Shown here: piece by piece, positions 52,820 through 64,000 of the stretch
How the letters are laid out: each line of letters begins with the position of its first letter
Numbering within the stretch: position 1 is the first letter of the stretch
From: Dictyostelium firmibasis
Taxonomy: Eukaryota > Evosea > Eumycetozoa > Dictyosteliales > Dictyosteliaceae
Assembly (NCBI GenBank): GCA_036169595.1
Contig: CM069765.1
Span: forward strand, 8,505,001-8,569,000
Reading direction: 5' to 3'
DNA length: 64,000 bases
Translations under genes and position numbers: made by a program
The notes under the pieces: generated by a model
What the model was told of the DNA's origin: nothing
The model's input: the letters and a program-made list of their open reading frames with translations, nothing else
The model's database searches: none

Positions 52820-53893
52820 TTACACACTTTTTTCATCACCACCATCTATTTTTTCATCCTTTTCAATTATAGTTGGTTTAATGTCTTCACTTTTGGGGGG
52901 AGTTGTAGTATTACTACTATCACTTTTGTTTTTATCATCGTCGTTATTTATTTCTTCAAAAGTTTTTTCTTTTTTTTTATCATCATTTTTGTTTTTAATA
53001 TTATTATCATCATCTCCATTGGTATAGTTATCTTCGTCATAGTTATCATCATAATCATCATCATCAATTTTTCTTCTTCTTTTTTCAGGTTTCTCAGATA
53101 CTGGCTTGTTTTTTCTACTATTGTTGTTGTTGTTGTTGTTGTTGCTGTTATCATAGTCATTCATTAAAATGTCAGTATCATTTTTAAGATAGTTCTTTAA
53201 AGTGAAGCCATGTTTATCAGCTAATGGTGAAAGTGAGAAATATATTTGAGGTTTGGATTTCAAGGTTTTATATTTGAAATTTGACAAGACTTTGCTATGA
53301 AGTGACCAAGTCTCTTGTAATATTTTATCCTCTAGCTCCTCTTGTTTTCTAATTAACTCATCATGAATTTTTTTTTCTTTCTCTAGTAGTTGTTGTTTTT
53401 TTAATTTCTCTTTTTCAATTCTTTCTTGTTCCTCTTGGTTTATTATATTTTCAACTTTTTGTTCAATTTGTTCTCTCTTTTTATCGGATTGTGTTTTTTT
53501 AGTTATATCTTTTTGAAAATCTTGTAATGTTCTATTTAATAATCCAACAAACATTCTACCTCTTTTTTGTTGTTCTTGATTTAAAATTGGTTTTGGTTTA
53601 TTTTCACTTGTAATAGTATTTGTTGTTGTTTCACTACTACCACCTGATATAATTTCACCACTTTCAATTTGTTGTCTTTTTCTTGCTCTATCAATATTGT
53701 TGTTGTTGTTATTGTTATTATTTTGATTTCTGATATAGTTATCATTGTTTCTCCCTCTTTTTGAACCAGCATGTTGGTATGAATTGTCTTTATCATGTTC
53801 ATGTAGTTTTTCAAGTCTATCCTCAACTCTCGATTTTTCTCTCTCTATAGCTTGTAATTTATAAACTAAATTTGAATGATTTTTATAACTCAT
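52820..53893 (-). CDS. Pinin/SDK/memA-like splicing-associated protein
   Basis: A single exon of 357 residues; the ATG at 53893 (MSYKNHSNLVYKLQ) is the first real ATG of the frame. Residues about 115-260 contain QKRGRMFVGLLNRTLQDFQK followed by a long charged coiled coil rich in Glu, Lys and Gln, the signature of the pinin domain. The N-terminal part has a basic KRGRNN region and a short Asn run, and the C-terminus is an acidic Asp/Asn/Lys tail. Pinin binds the exon-junction complex and nuclear speckles. The assignment rests on the GLL-NRTLQ-F core and the coiled coil. Confidence 0.8.
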   Translation of the reverse strand: MSYKNHSNLVYKLQAIEREKSRVEDRLEKLHEHDKDNSYQHAGSKRGRNNDNYIRNQNNNNNNNNNIDRARKRQQIESGEIISGGSSETTTNTITSENKPKPILNQEQQKRGRMFVGLLNRTLQDFQKDITKKTQSDKKREQIEQKVENIINQEEQERIEKEKLKKQQLLEKEKKIHDELIRKQEELEDKILQETWSLHSKVLSNFKYKTLKSKPQIYFSLSPLADKHGFTLKNYLKNDTDILMNDYDNSNNNNNNNNSRKNKPVSEKPEKRRRKIDDDDYDDNYDEDNYTNGDDDNNIKNKNDDKKKEKTFEEINNDDDKNKSDSSNTTTPPKSEDIKPTIIEKDEKIDGGDEKSV

Positions 53894-54187
53894 CCTTATG
53901 TTTTTATTTTTATTTCTTTTTTTTTTCAAAAAAAGTTATAATATATTTGCATGAAATTTTATGAAAATATAATTTATTTATATTTTTGTTTTACAAATTC
54001 AAATTTTTTTTTTTATTTATTTTTTTTTTTTTTTAATTTTTTCTCACCAGTTTAAATTAATTTTTTTCTTCCATTTATGAAAATAATAAAATATTACAAC
54101 CAAAAATAAATAAATAAATATATATAATTTAAATAAATAAAAAAAAAAAAAAAATTTTAATTTAGACATTTATTATAATTGTTTTTT

Positions 54188-55535
54188 TTAAAATAAAAAT
54201 TTTAAAATATAATATAAGATTAATAATATTACAAAAGCGTTAAAGGCAGGCATTAAATCGAAAATATAAACATTGAATTGTTCGTTTGAGATTATTGCCT
54301 TAGTTTTCTTTAATACTTCAACGGTTAGTGGTGGAACATATTCACATGGACCACAAACCAAATATTTTGTACCAGATTTTCTGGTGACATTTTTAAGGGT
54401 ATTACCAACACGAATCGATTCATCAAATTCCTCCAAAACCTTTACATAAACTGCATCCTCTGGTTCCAATATTAAAGCACATTTAATATCACTAATAGAT
54501 TCACCTGGTTTTTGGAAGAAATTCTTTGGACCTCTAACGATCTTTTTCTCACCTAACAAAGGTGCACCAGTTTCCTCATCGAAAGGATCACTAATAATAA
54601 CATAATTCAATTGGGTCAATGTTGTTACTGGTACTATTTTCTGTACGGTTACAGATGGCTGAGGAAGGTACAATGTAGTGTCTTGTTTTGTAAGTAACCA
54701 TTTATCACCTTTCTTTCTCTCTACACCATTTGTCTCAACAAACTTTCTATTGGCAACGACATGAATCGAATTGTTATCATCCAATACATAAGGTTCAACG
54801 ATTTCCACCAACTTTTCATAGGCATCCAAGATGTAAGGTCCTTCGACTGTCATTAACCATTCATCACCGGATTTACGTTGTTGTTTGTAAACTCTATCCT
54901 TGAAATCATTGGTTGCCATAATTTTCAATGCATTGTGTGGTTTTACGATGAATGCTTTTCTAATCTCTTTGACATGCTCTTCCACTCTTGGTTTATAGGT
55001 TGCTGGACCATACATTAACCATTCATCTCCTGCTGAAATGATTTTAGAAGTATCTGTATCTAAAAAATCAACCAATGCTTTTATAACAATTGCTTCATTA
55101 TTTAAAATCACTGTCAAAGGTGAGATCTTTCCAATCATACTCTCACCTGGATACAATGGATATGGTTCAGCACATTCGAATCTAATCTCTTTTGAGCCAT
55201 GTTTTAATTTGGCTTGTCCATATTTATCAACCAAAACTATCTTTTTATCTTGGTCTCTAATAACTGGTGATTCAATAACACAATACTCATTACTTTGAAT
55301 AACATGCATCTTTTTTTTTTTATTTTAAAAAAAATAAATCAATATTATTATTATCAATTTATTAAACTTAATTTTTTTAATTTTTTTTTCTTACTTTTGT
55401 TGGTTGAACAACAATTTTTTCATGTTCTTTTACAAGATAAGAGATTGGACCTTCAATCATCTTAACAATTTGAATATTTGTATCTAAAACATGGATATAA
55501 TGAAATGGAGGAACTTTGGTTAAAACCATTGACAT
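54188..55535 (-). CDS. Half-length major vault protein with C-terminal hydrophobic anchor
   Basis: Exons 55535-55395 and 55309-54188, intron 55394-55310 (AAA|GTAAG .. AAAAG|ATGCAT) in phase 0; 420 residues. It starts MSMVLTKVPPFHYIHVLD, the classic MVP opening, and continues through MVP shell repeats (YPLYPGESMIGKISPL, AGDEWLMYGPATYKPR, SGDEWLMTVEGPY, KGDKWLLTKQD, VVPITTL-like VPVTTLTQLNY, RGPKNFFQKPGES, CGPCEYVPP). Normal MVP is about 850 residues with a shoulder and cap helix; here the protein stops after the repeats and ends in about 20 hydrophobic residues (FNAFVILLILYYILKFLF). That suggests a tail-anchored membrane protein. Dictyostelium is known to have full MVP paralogues; this is a distinct short form. 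No frame break was seen. Confidence 0.85.
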
Positions 55536-56294
55536 TTTAATAAATAAAAAAAGTAAAAATTAAATAAATAAAAAAAAGAAAATTAAAAAAATAATTCAAA
55601 AAAATTTGATAAAAAAAAATGGTATCATCAGTCTTTATTTTTTTTTTATTTTTTTTTTAATAATTTCTCAGAAAAAAATTATCAAAAAAAAAAAAAATAA
55701 AAGTTAAATTAAGAAAAAAATTTAAAAAAAATATCTTTTAAATTCAAAATTTTTAAAAAATTCTAAAAATGAGAAATTATAAAAATATTTAACAAAAACT
55801 AATATTAATTTCAACACATTTTTATTAATAAAAAAAAAAAAATCCACATTAATATTTAAATTTTATAAATAAAAAAAAAAAAAAAACATAAGAAAGCTTT
55901 GAAAATGTTTGGAAAACATGAAATTAATCTTGAAATTAAATATTTTTTTTTAATTTTCTTATTTTTATTTTTACATGTATATGTATGTGTGACAGTAAAA
56001 TTAAATAAATAGGTGGAAATAAAAATAAAAAAAAAAAAATGAAAAATTAAATTAAATTTTTTTTTTTTTTTTTTTTTTTTATTATATAAATAATGAAAAA
56101 TTTTCTTTTAATTAAGAGAGGCTACCATGTTGTAGAATTATGAAATATATGATAATTTTATATAATGTTATATAATTTATTTTTAGAAAAATAGAATGTA
56201 TTATATTACATATACATTTTTATAAAACAAATAATTTAAATATTTCTATTTTTCCAAAAAAAATTATATAATAAATTTCTTTTAACAATCCAAA
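55536..56294. other. Intergenic A/T spacer
   Basis: Upstream of the half-length MVP gene and upstream of the reductase fragment. It holds only A and T homopolymers and short TTATATAAT palindromic pieces near 56150-56220. No RNA gene seen. Confidence 0.5.
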
Positions 56295-57110
56295 ATGAGG
56301 AAATTATCAGGCGAGTATTATACTTTAATTTATCTAATTATTCATATATTTCATAAATTACATCACCTTCACAATGAATTTGAACTATTAAACGTTAGAG
56401 TAATAGCTGGTAATATAACATTACCATTACTTGGTTTATCAAAACTTGAATTCGATTTTATTTCAAACCAAATCAATTTTATTATAAATTCAGGTGCTGA
56501 TATTAATTTATCTTCAGTCTATGCAGAGAGTAAAGTTGTAAATATTGATGGTTTAATTGAATTAATTAAACTCTCAACAACTGGTGATTATCAAAAACCA
56601 ATTGAAGGATTTAGTTCGGTATCGGTATTCTTCAACTCGTCAAATTGTAAAGAATTTGATAAAGAAACAATAATACCACCACTACAAAATATTAATAATT
56701 TACCAGGTGGCTATATGAAAAGTAAAGTAATTGGTGAAAATATATTAAGAGAAGCCGCAAAGAGAGGTATTCCATCAATGTAAGACCACCAGTGATTATG
56801 GCACTTGAAAATACCGGTGTAGGTCATGATTCTGAATTCCTTCAATTAATCATTCAATCATGTTATGCAATTAAAAAGTATCCAAGAATTGAAAAGAATT
56901 AATTAACATCACCAACAGGTTGGGTTAGTTTAAATACAACAAAAATGATCGGAAATGAGAAATGTTGGGAAAATTAATTATCAAATCAATTGAATGTCTT
57001 TAGTTTAAATAGTGATGTTTCATCAATGAATTCTTCATTCTCATTCTTAGAAAAAGAATATGCATGTGAAATATATTCCCCTCATTTCAAAAAAAAAAGG
57101 AGGAATGGTC
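56295..57110 (+). pseudogene. Fragment of a polyketide synthase thioester-reductase domain
   Basis: A 162-codon frame reads [51 protein letters not shown] and [19 protein letters not shown], the NAD-binding reductase module at the C-terminus of several Dictyostelium polyketide synthases (YxxxK in YMKSK is kept). The frame is lost at 56780; similarity resumes in another frame ([15 protein letters not shown] .. [20 protein letters not shown]), then meets in-frame stops near 56900 and 56975. The KS to KR part of the parent gene is absent. It is a dead host gene remnant about 1.5 kb upstream of an intact synthase start. Confidence 0.8.
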
Positions 57111-57846
57111 AATGAAAAAAATCAATAAAAATCATATAAACTATATTTTTCAAAAATAAATAAAAGACAATACAACATATTTTTAATAATAAATAAAAGA
57201 CAACACCATATTTTTCAAAATTTGAAATTTTTTTTTTTTTTTTTATCTCTTCAAGAAATTATTCGTGGCACTTATTTATAAAAAAATATAACAAGAGAAA
57301 AATTAATTTTTATTTTATTTTTTATATAAATTCAATTTTATGTGGGATCATTATATATTTATTGTAATGGTCGATATATATATATAAAAAGTAAAAATTA
57401 TTTATTTATTTATTTATTTATTTTTTTTTTGATAGTTTTAAAAATCAAATTGAAGATATTATTTTTTTTTTTTTTCATAATAAATTATAAAAAGTAGATT
57501 TGATATCCGATAACTAATAAAATAAAATTAATATTGTGATAAAAAAAAAAAAAAAAAAAAGTAAAAAACCCTAAAAATTTATAACTGATTCTTTATTTTT
57601 TTAGTTTTTCATTATGGAGCACGTGCACAACCGTAGACGGATTCCAAGTTTATGGTACGTTACAGAAAATACAATGAATCTTTCTTATGGTGGTGTGGGA
57701 AAAAAAAATCTGAAAATAGAGTATTAAAAAAAAAAAATTTTTTTTTATAATTTTTTACTTTTTTCTTAAGAAACGTATTATTTTTTAAAGAAAAAAAAAA
57801 AGAAATTAATTTTACACTGATTTAATATAGGAATGATAAGAAGTAA

Positions 57847-57866
57847 GGGGGGGGGTTTTGTGTGGA
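57847..57866 (+). promoter_or_regulatory. G-box-like element upstream of the polyketide synthase
   Basis: A run of nine G followed by TTTTGTGTGGA, about 610 bp upstream of the start at 58473, in an otherwise A/T region. It resembles G/T boxes of developmental promoters; binding is not shown. Confidence 0.3.
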
Positions 57867-58379
57867 TATGAAAAAAAAAAAAAAAAAAAAGGAAATTTAT
57901 ATTATTTTCTTTTTTATCGTTAAAATCTTTTAATTAATTAAGGGTTAAAAATTTAATCTTATAAAATATCTTTAAAAAACTGAATATTGGATAGATGTAA
58001 GATTTTATAAATAAAAAAATGAATCTACTTGATATCAAGTATTATTATAAATCTCCAAAATCTTATGAGGAATCAACAATTATAGAGTGTATGGGAGAGA
58101 GAAAAAAAAAATATTAATTAAAACAACATATCGAAATAGTGTAAAAGAGTAATGTCAATTAATAAATAAAAATTCTATTTTAACACTATTGTTTTTATTA
58201 AAAAATTACTTTTTTTTAGAAAAATTTCAAAAAAAATTTTTTTTGATGAAATTGACCTAAATTTTTTTTTTTTTTTTTTTCTTTTTTTTTTTTATTTCTT
58301 TTCCAGATGAATAAAAAAAAGGAGATATAAACTTTACCCATGCAATAAATTAATATTAAAAGATGACTCACCCTTAATT

Positions 58380-58445
58380 ATGGAAAAATTCTTTCAGTTG
58401 CTTTTCTTTTGTGAAAAGTATAAATTGTTTCTTTTGTTTGTTTAG
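58380..58445 (+). other. Upstream ORF before the polyketide synthase
   Basis: ATG to TAG, 21 residues, hydrophobic (MEKFFQLLFF .. LFLLFV), ending 27 bases before the main ATG. It would be in the leader if transcription starts upstream of 58380. It also contains GTATAA..TTTAG, so it might instead be spliced as a leader intron. Confidence 0.3.
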
Positions 58446-58472
58446 TTTTATTTGAAATTTTATGTAACGAAA

Positions 58473-61400
58473 ATGAAATTAGAAAATAAAGAAATTGCAA
58501 TTGTTGGTTTAGGATTTAGAATTCCACAAGGTAAAGATTCCACCAACAATGGTAGTGTCTCTCATTTATGGAATAATTTAAAGGATGGATTCAATGGAAT
58601 AGTTGAAACCTCAGAAAGATGGAGTGATAACATTAATTTACTTGGTGAAATTAATAACAAGGTAGGTGGACTATTACCATTAAAAGAATGGAGTGACTTT
58701 GACCCAGTACATTTCGCAATCAACCCATCAGAGGTTCCTTTAATGGATCCTCAAACTAGAGTACTATTAAAATGTACTTGGGAAGCTTTAGAAGATGCAT
58801 TCATTGATCCAATTGATATAAGAGGTTCAAACACTTCATGTTTTATTGGTTGTTCAACACTTGATTATTCAACAACCACTAGAAACTTTAATGAAACATC
58901 TGAAAACTATTTTGCATCAAATGTTCTTCATACAATCTCAAATAGAGTTTCATTCTCATATGATATCAGAGGTCCATCAATGACAATCGATACAGCATGT
59001 TCTTCATCTTTGAACTCTATTGCAATGGGTTATCAATCAATTCAAAATGGTACTTCAAATTTATCAATTGTCGGCGGTGCTAGTTTATTACTTGGTATGT
59101 TTTTATAGTTATAAAAAATTAATTTGTTTTATTTTTAATTATTAATTTATATTTTTATTATTTATATTATTTATATTATATATACATATATAGATCCTTA
59201 TATTTCAAAATCGTTTTCATTTTTAAATATGTTAAGTAAAAATGGTAAATGTAAACCATTTGATTCAGAAGCAGATGGTTATATTCGTGGAGAAAGTTGT
59301 GGTGTTGTAATATTGAAGCCATTATCAGACGCAATTAGAGATGGTAATAATATTTATTGTATAGTTAAATCATTTAGTTCAAATGTGGATGGAGGTGGCT
59401 TACACGATAAATCTAATTTTTATTCACCATCAAAACAATCGCAATCTGATAACATCAAATTAGCATTGAAGTATGCAAACATGAAAGCATCAGATATTAG
59501 CTTTGTAGAATGTCACGGTACAGGAACCCCAACTGGAGATCCAATAGAAGTAGAAGGTGTATCAATGGCTTTAGATTCATCATCATTATCAACACCATTA
59601 CTTATCGGTTCATTTAAATCAAATATTGGTCATAGTGAAGCTGCAAGTGGTATGTATTCACCATTATAAAAATAAATAAAAAATAAAATGCTAATACTAA
59701 CTATCAATAATCTCAAAAATATTTATTATTTTAAAAAATATAGGTGTAGCATCATTAATCAAATGTTGTTTAATGTTTAAAAATAAACATTATGCACCAA
59801 ATGTTAATTTTGATAACCCAAATCCAAAGATAAACTTCAAAGATTGGAATATTAAAGTAGTAACAGAAGCAATACCATTTACAAATGATAATAATAAACC
59901 AGTATCAATGGTCATTAACAACTTTGGTGTAACTGGTTCTAACTGTTGTTCAATTTTATCACAATATATTGATCAATCAAATGACAATGTTGATAATATC
60001 GATCACACCACCGAATCACAACAAACAAGATATTTAATCCCATTTTCAGCCAATTCTGTAAAGTCATTAGAAAGTTATGAAAAATTAATAATAAATGATA
60101 AGAATCTTTCAACAAATTCATTCAAAGAATTTGTCAAAAACCAAGTTTATTCGAAATCAAAAAAACTTTATCAAAGATCAGTTTTAGCATCAAGCAATTG
60201 GACTGAACTTAAAAATAAAAGCAAATACTATAAAACAAACAACGATAAATCATCAAACATTTCAATTAAAAGAAATAAACCACTTGTTGCTATCGTTTTC
60301 GGAGGTCAAGGTTCACAATGGAATAAAATGGCTCAACATCTTTATGAACATGAACCAGTATTTAGGACATCGATGGATAGATTCAATAATGAGCTCAGTA
60401 AATATTATGGATATTCAGTTTTAGATAAACTAAGATCAATCAAAGATGATGATATTATATCAATTCATCAACCAATAATAGCTCAACCATCGATATTAAT
60501 GTTACAAATTTCTTTATTCGAACTTTACAAACATTGGGGAATCAATGCATCATTCATTATCGGTCATAGTTTAGGTGAAATTGCAACATCATATTGTTCA
60601 GGTATGGTAGACTTTGAAAACGTTTGCAAATTAATTTATCATAGATCATTATCACAGAACAATACCAATGGTTGTGGTAAAATGCTATCAGTAAATATCA
60701 GTCACTCTGAATTTATTGAACTTTATTCAAATGAATATCCAAGTATCGAAGTAGCATGTTACAATTCACCAACATCAATTGTAATTGCAGGTAATGAAAC
60801 ATTACTAAAGGATATATCAGTAGATTTAAAAGAAAAGAATATTTTTTGCGCATTTTTAGGTTCATTATCATCATTCCACACAAGTAGTCAACATCAAACT
60901 AAAAATGAAATCATACCATTAGAAATATTATCTAAACAATCAATAATTCCAACATTTTCAACGGTTACAACTAAACTATTCGATCACGAAACAACACCAT
61001 TCAATTCAAGCTATGTTTATGAAAATATTATTCAACCAGTCAGATTTTCGCAAACTATTTCAAATCTTTACGAGCATATTGAAAACAATAAACTTGGTAA
61101 TGAAGTTATATTTATTGAGGTTTCACCACATCCAAGCTTATCATTTTATTTAAAACAAATGATACCAAAGTCATCAACCTACTTTAACTCTGTTTCAGTA
61201 TTAACATCAACAAATAAAAAGAATTCAAACGATTTAGAAGAAATTCATTCTACAATTTCACAAATCTATTGTCTCGGTTATGATGTTAACTTTAAATGTC
61301 AATTCAATCAAATTGAAGATATTAAATCTATTATAAACAATACTATCAGTTTACCAAACTATCAATTCGATGAACAATACTACTGGAAAGTTGACTCACA

Positions 61401-64000
61401 CTTTGACCAATACAGATCGAACGGGCCAAATGTTTTCGAAAATTTAGGTAATTCAATGTCTATCTATTCAGCAAATACCAAATCCCATCAATCAATAATC
61501 GATGTAAATAGAGACCCATTCAAATACTTAAAAGATCATATCGTAAAAGGAAAATACTATTTCCCAGGTATTGGTTATGCAGACAACTTAATGAAACTTT
61601 ATCCAAATCAAGATATCGTAATTAATAACTTGGACTTTTTAGCACCATTTGTTTTAAAAGAAGGTGTAAAACATATTTTACAAACCAATGTTTATCAATT
61701 AGGTAACAGTGATTATAGAGTAACATTCAATGTAAAAGATAATAAAACAAATCAATGGGTTCAAACATGTACTGGTAATTTCCAATTGATACCATTAAAA
61801 GATAATGACAACGCTTCAACATCAAAACAAGATATAAGTCAACTACTATCAACATGTAATTTAACAACACTTTTCAAAGAAGAAGTTTACAAGTACATCA
61901 AATTAAGATCTGGTATCACTCATTTAGGAACATTCAGAGGAATTGAAGAACTACACTTTGGTACCGATTATATAGTTACAAAAATACCAATAAACTATGA
62001 AAACCTTGATGTAAATGGTAAAACAATTCATCAAACATATGATAAATCATTTTTCAATACTGCATTATTAGATAATTGTGCACAAACTATCATTGGATTT
62101 ATCACAGATTCTAGCCAATTTGTTTTCGAAAGACTTGAAGGTCTAAAAGTTTATTCAAATAATATACCAATTGATAAATTAAAATACAATAATATCTATT
62201 GTGTTGGAAAGTTCATTTCTTTAGAATCAGATAGCTATAAATCATCAGTTTTAGTTTTATTAGAAGATGGAACACAGTTATTAGAAATTGATTGTATATC
62301 TTTCCATTCAACCATTCCATTAATTGACGAGTTATTAATTAATAATCCTACAAATGAGTTATTTACAACTTATTTACAAAGTAAAGACTCATTAATTAAT
62401 ATTGAATCTAGTAATGATGACAACGTTGATGAAGCTTCAAGTGTTTCAGTTTTAGAAACTATTAAACAAATAATCAATCCAATTATAAGTGAAAAAACTG
62501 TTTTTAGAGTTTTACAACCATTTTCAGATTCAGAATTATCACAACAAATCATTGAAACATTGAATCAAATATCCAATGAGAATCAATTACAAGAAATCGA
62601 TATCGAATTTACAATAATAGACGATTCAAATGTTGAATATCCAACTTTACAAGATTCAAGTTTAATCATTAAAAATGATTTAAATCAATTAAAACCATCA
62701 TACTATGATATTGTTTTATCAAGTACAAATAACAATGAAACTATCAAACAATTATTCAATAATCTTTCAAACAATGGCCTATTACTAATAATTGGAAAAG
62801 ATTGTAATGAATACAATATCAATAGTTTAATCGATATCGGTTTTAATGAAAATAAAATTCAAAAATCCAACAAAGTTATTCAAGCACAAAAACATTCAAT
62901 TTTATCAAATGAATTAACTTTAACTCCAACAAACTCAAATGATAATATTATTATTTATTGTGAAAAAGATTCAAAATCTTCAATTGAGTTTATGAAATTA
63001 ATTTCAAATAACCATTCAGGTAATCAAATCATAATATCAAATATTAATGAATTTAAACAAGAATTATCTTTAATTACAAATGATTCTATAATTTACTCTA
63101 TCAAGTCAATAGAAAAGTTAGAACTAACCAATTTCAAACAAATTACAATGGATTACATTGAAATTAATCAACAACTTTTAAAGAATAATCTACAATGTAA
63201 ACATGTTTTAGTTTCAACTGATTCACAAACTAAAAACTTTTTATCATCATCAGTAATCGGTGCAGCAAGATACTTTGATGAATTTCCAAATTTAAATCTA
63301 TATTCAATCGATTTCGATAATCAATTATCGTTATCATCTTTATTGAATATAATTATTAATCAGCTAATTGAAAATTCAAGCTATCACACTCAAAGAGAAT
63401 ATTTTGTTAAAAACAATTCAATTTATTATGAAAGATTAAAGAATGAAAAGAATATAAAATCAAATTTCAAATCAAATTCATTTGAAGATAAAGATTTTAT
63501 GACACTTTTAGATTCAACAAATTTAGAATATAAATTGGCATCAAAACCAAAGAAATTAAAATCAAATGAAATAGAAGTTAAAGTTTTAGCAACTGGTATT
63601 AACTACAAAGACTATTTAATTTATCGTGGTCTAATCACAATTGAAGAAATTGTGTCAATATCTAAAAATCCACTCGGACTTGAATTTTCTGGTATCGTCA
63701 CAAGAGTATCAGATGAAAATAAAAATTGTGAATTTAAAGTGGGTGATAAAGTTTTTGGTATATCATATGATGCAACTGCATCACATGTAATAACTGATGT
63801 ACTTTATGTTTCACATAAACCAGATAATATTAGTCATGTTGAAGCAGCATCATTACCAATCATTTTTTCAACATGTCTTCACAGTATTTTCAATATTGGT
63901 AATTTCAATATCGATGATGGTGAAACCATATTAATTCATTCGGCAACAGGTGGAGTTGGTTTAGCAGCATTAGAAATATTAAAATGGAAAGGTCATAAAT
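58473..64000 (+). CDS. Iterative type I polyketide synthase (3'-truncated by window)
   Basis: Exons 58473-59094, 59194-59649 and 59744 onward; the third is open to the window edge. The start [18 protein letters not shown] fits family N-termini; bases upstream of it in frame lack an ATG. Ketosynthase: DTACSSS (active Cys), ECHGTGT and [12 protein letters not shown] (two His). Acyltransferase: [11 protein letters not shown] and GHSLGE (active Ser). Dehydratase: [17 protein letters not shown] (His) and LLDNCAQ (Asp). A methyltransferase-like region follows (about 62440-62900) in which the SAM motif is not recognisable. Enoyl reductase starts near 63500 ([21 protein letters not shown]). Ketoreductase and carrier are expected beyond the window. 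The order fits the fungal-like reducing PKS class that Dictyostelium holds in large numbers. The product is unknown. Confidence 0.93.

Larger units (their letters stand above)
57111..58472. other. Promoter region of the polyketide synthase
   Basis: Mostly A/T. Notable are a G/C-richer patch (57612-57690) with an E-box-like palindrome CACGTG and GTAGACGGATTCC, a G-box-like run at 57847-57866, and an upstream ORF at 58380-58445. No RNA gene was confirmed. Confidence 0.5.

Noticed and set aside
58320-58350. snRNA-type upstream element (TTTACCCATGCAA)
   Set aside because: It is close to but does not match the Dictyostelium upstream element as I know it, and no structured RNA follows at the expected distance; the synthase leader follows instead.

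Overview
The window is nuclear DNA of a dictyostelid amoeba, almost certainly Dictyostelium discoideum. Very high A+T, homopolymer spacers, trinucleotide tracts coding poly-Asn and poly-Gln inside proteins, short A/T-rich introns with GTAAGT/GTATGT-type donors, FNIP-repeat proteins, a large modular polyketide synthase and nuclear tRNA genes all point to this. All gene models are manual: exons were joined at GT..AG sites that keep the frame and restore family similarity.

Layout. 0-9.4 kb: a 5'-cut family protein (+), a beta-lactamase/VanX-type fusion (-) and a rhomboid protease (-). 9.4-17.1 kb: an ATG2-type lipid-transfer protein (-) divergent from a C2-RasGAP (+). 17.1-22.4 kb: tRNA-Ser(GCU), then two tandem paralogous bZIP genes (-). 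22.6-24.7 kb: vps36 of ESCRT-II (+). 24.7-28.6 kb: a gene-poor island with tRNA-Gly(UCC), tRNA-Glu(CUC), many broken tRNA-like pieces, a two-copy structured repeat, a miniature LTR element beside the tRNA-Glu gene, and an older element relic. 28.6-35 kb: a PPPDE/DeSI peptidase (+), a pair of 62-residue paralogues (-) and an unrecognised helical-repeat protein (+). 35-48 kb: a Rad5/HLTF-like SNF2-RING protein (+) and two FNIP proteins, one of 2017 residues with two kinase-like modules (-). 48-55.6 kb: an NSUN2-like RNA methyltransferase (-), eIF2-beta (+), a pinin-like splicing factor (-) and a half-length major vault protein with a hydrophobic tail (-). 56-64 kb: a dead fragment of a polyketide synthase reductase domain, then the start of a polyketide synthase (KS-AT-DH-degenerate MT-ER) that runs off the right edge.

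Most genes are independent housekeeping or family genes, not an operon. Autophagy and endosome functions recur (ATG2, Vps36), as do protein families that fit a bacterivore (beta-lactamase/VanX fusion, polyketide synthase). The least explained items are the tail-anchored half MVP, the kinase-like FNIP protein, the bZIP C-terminal domain, the structured repeat pair and the miniature LTR element.
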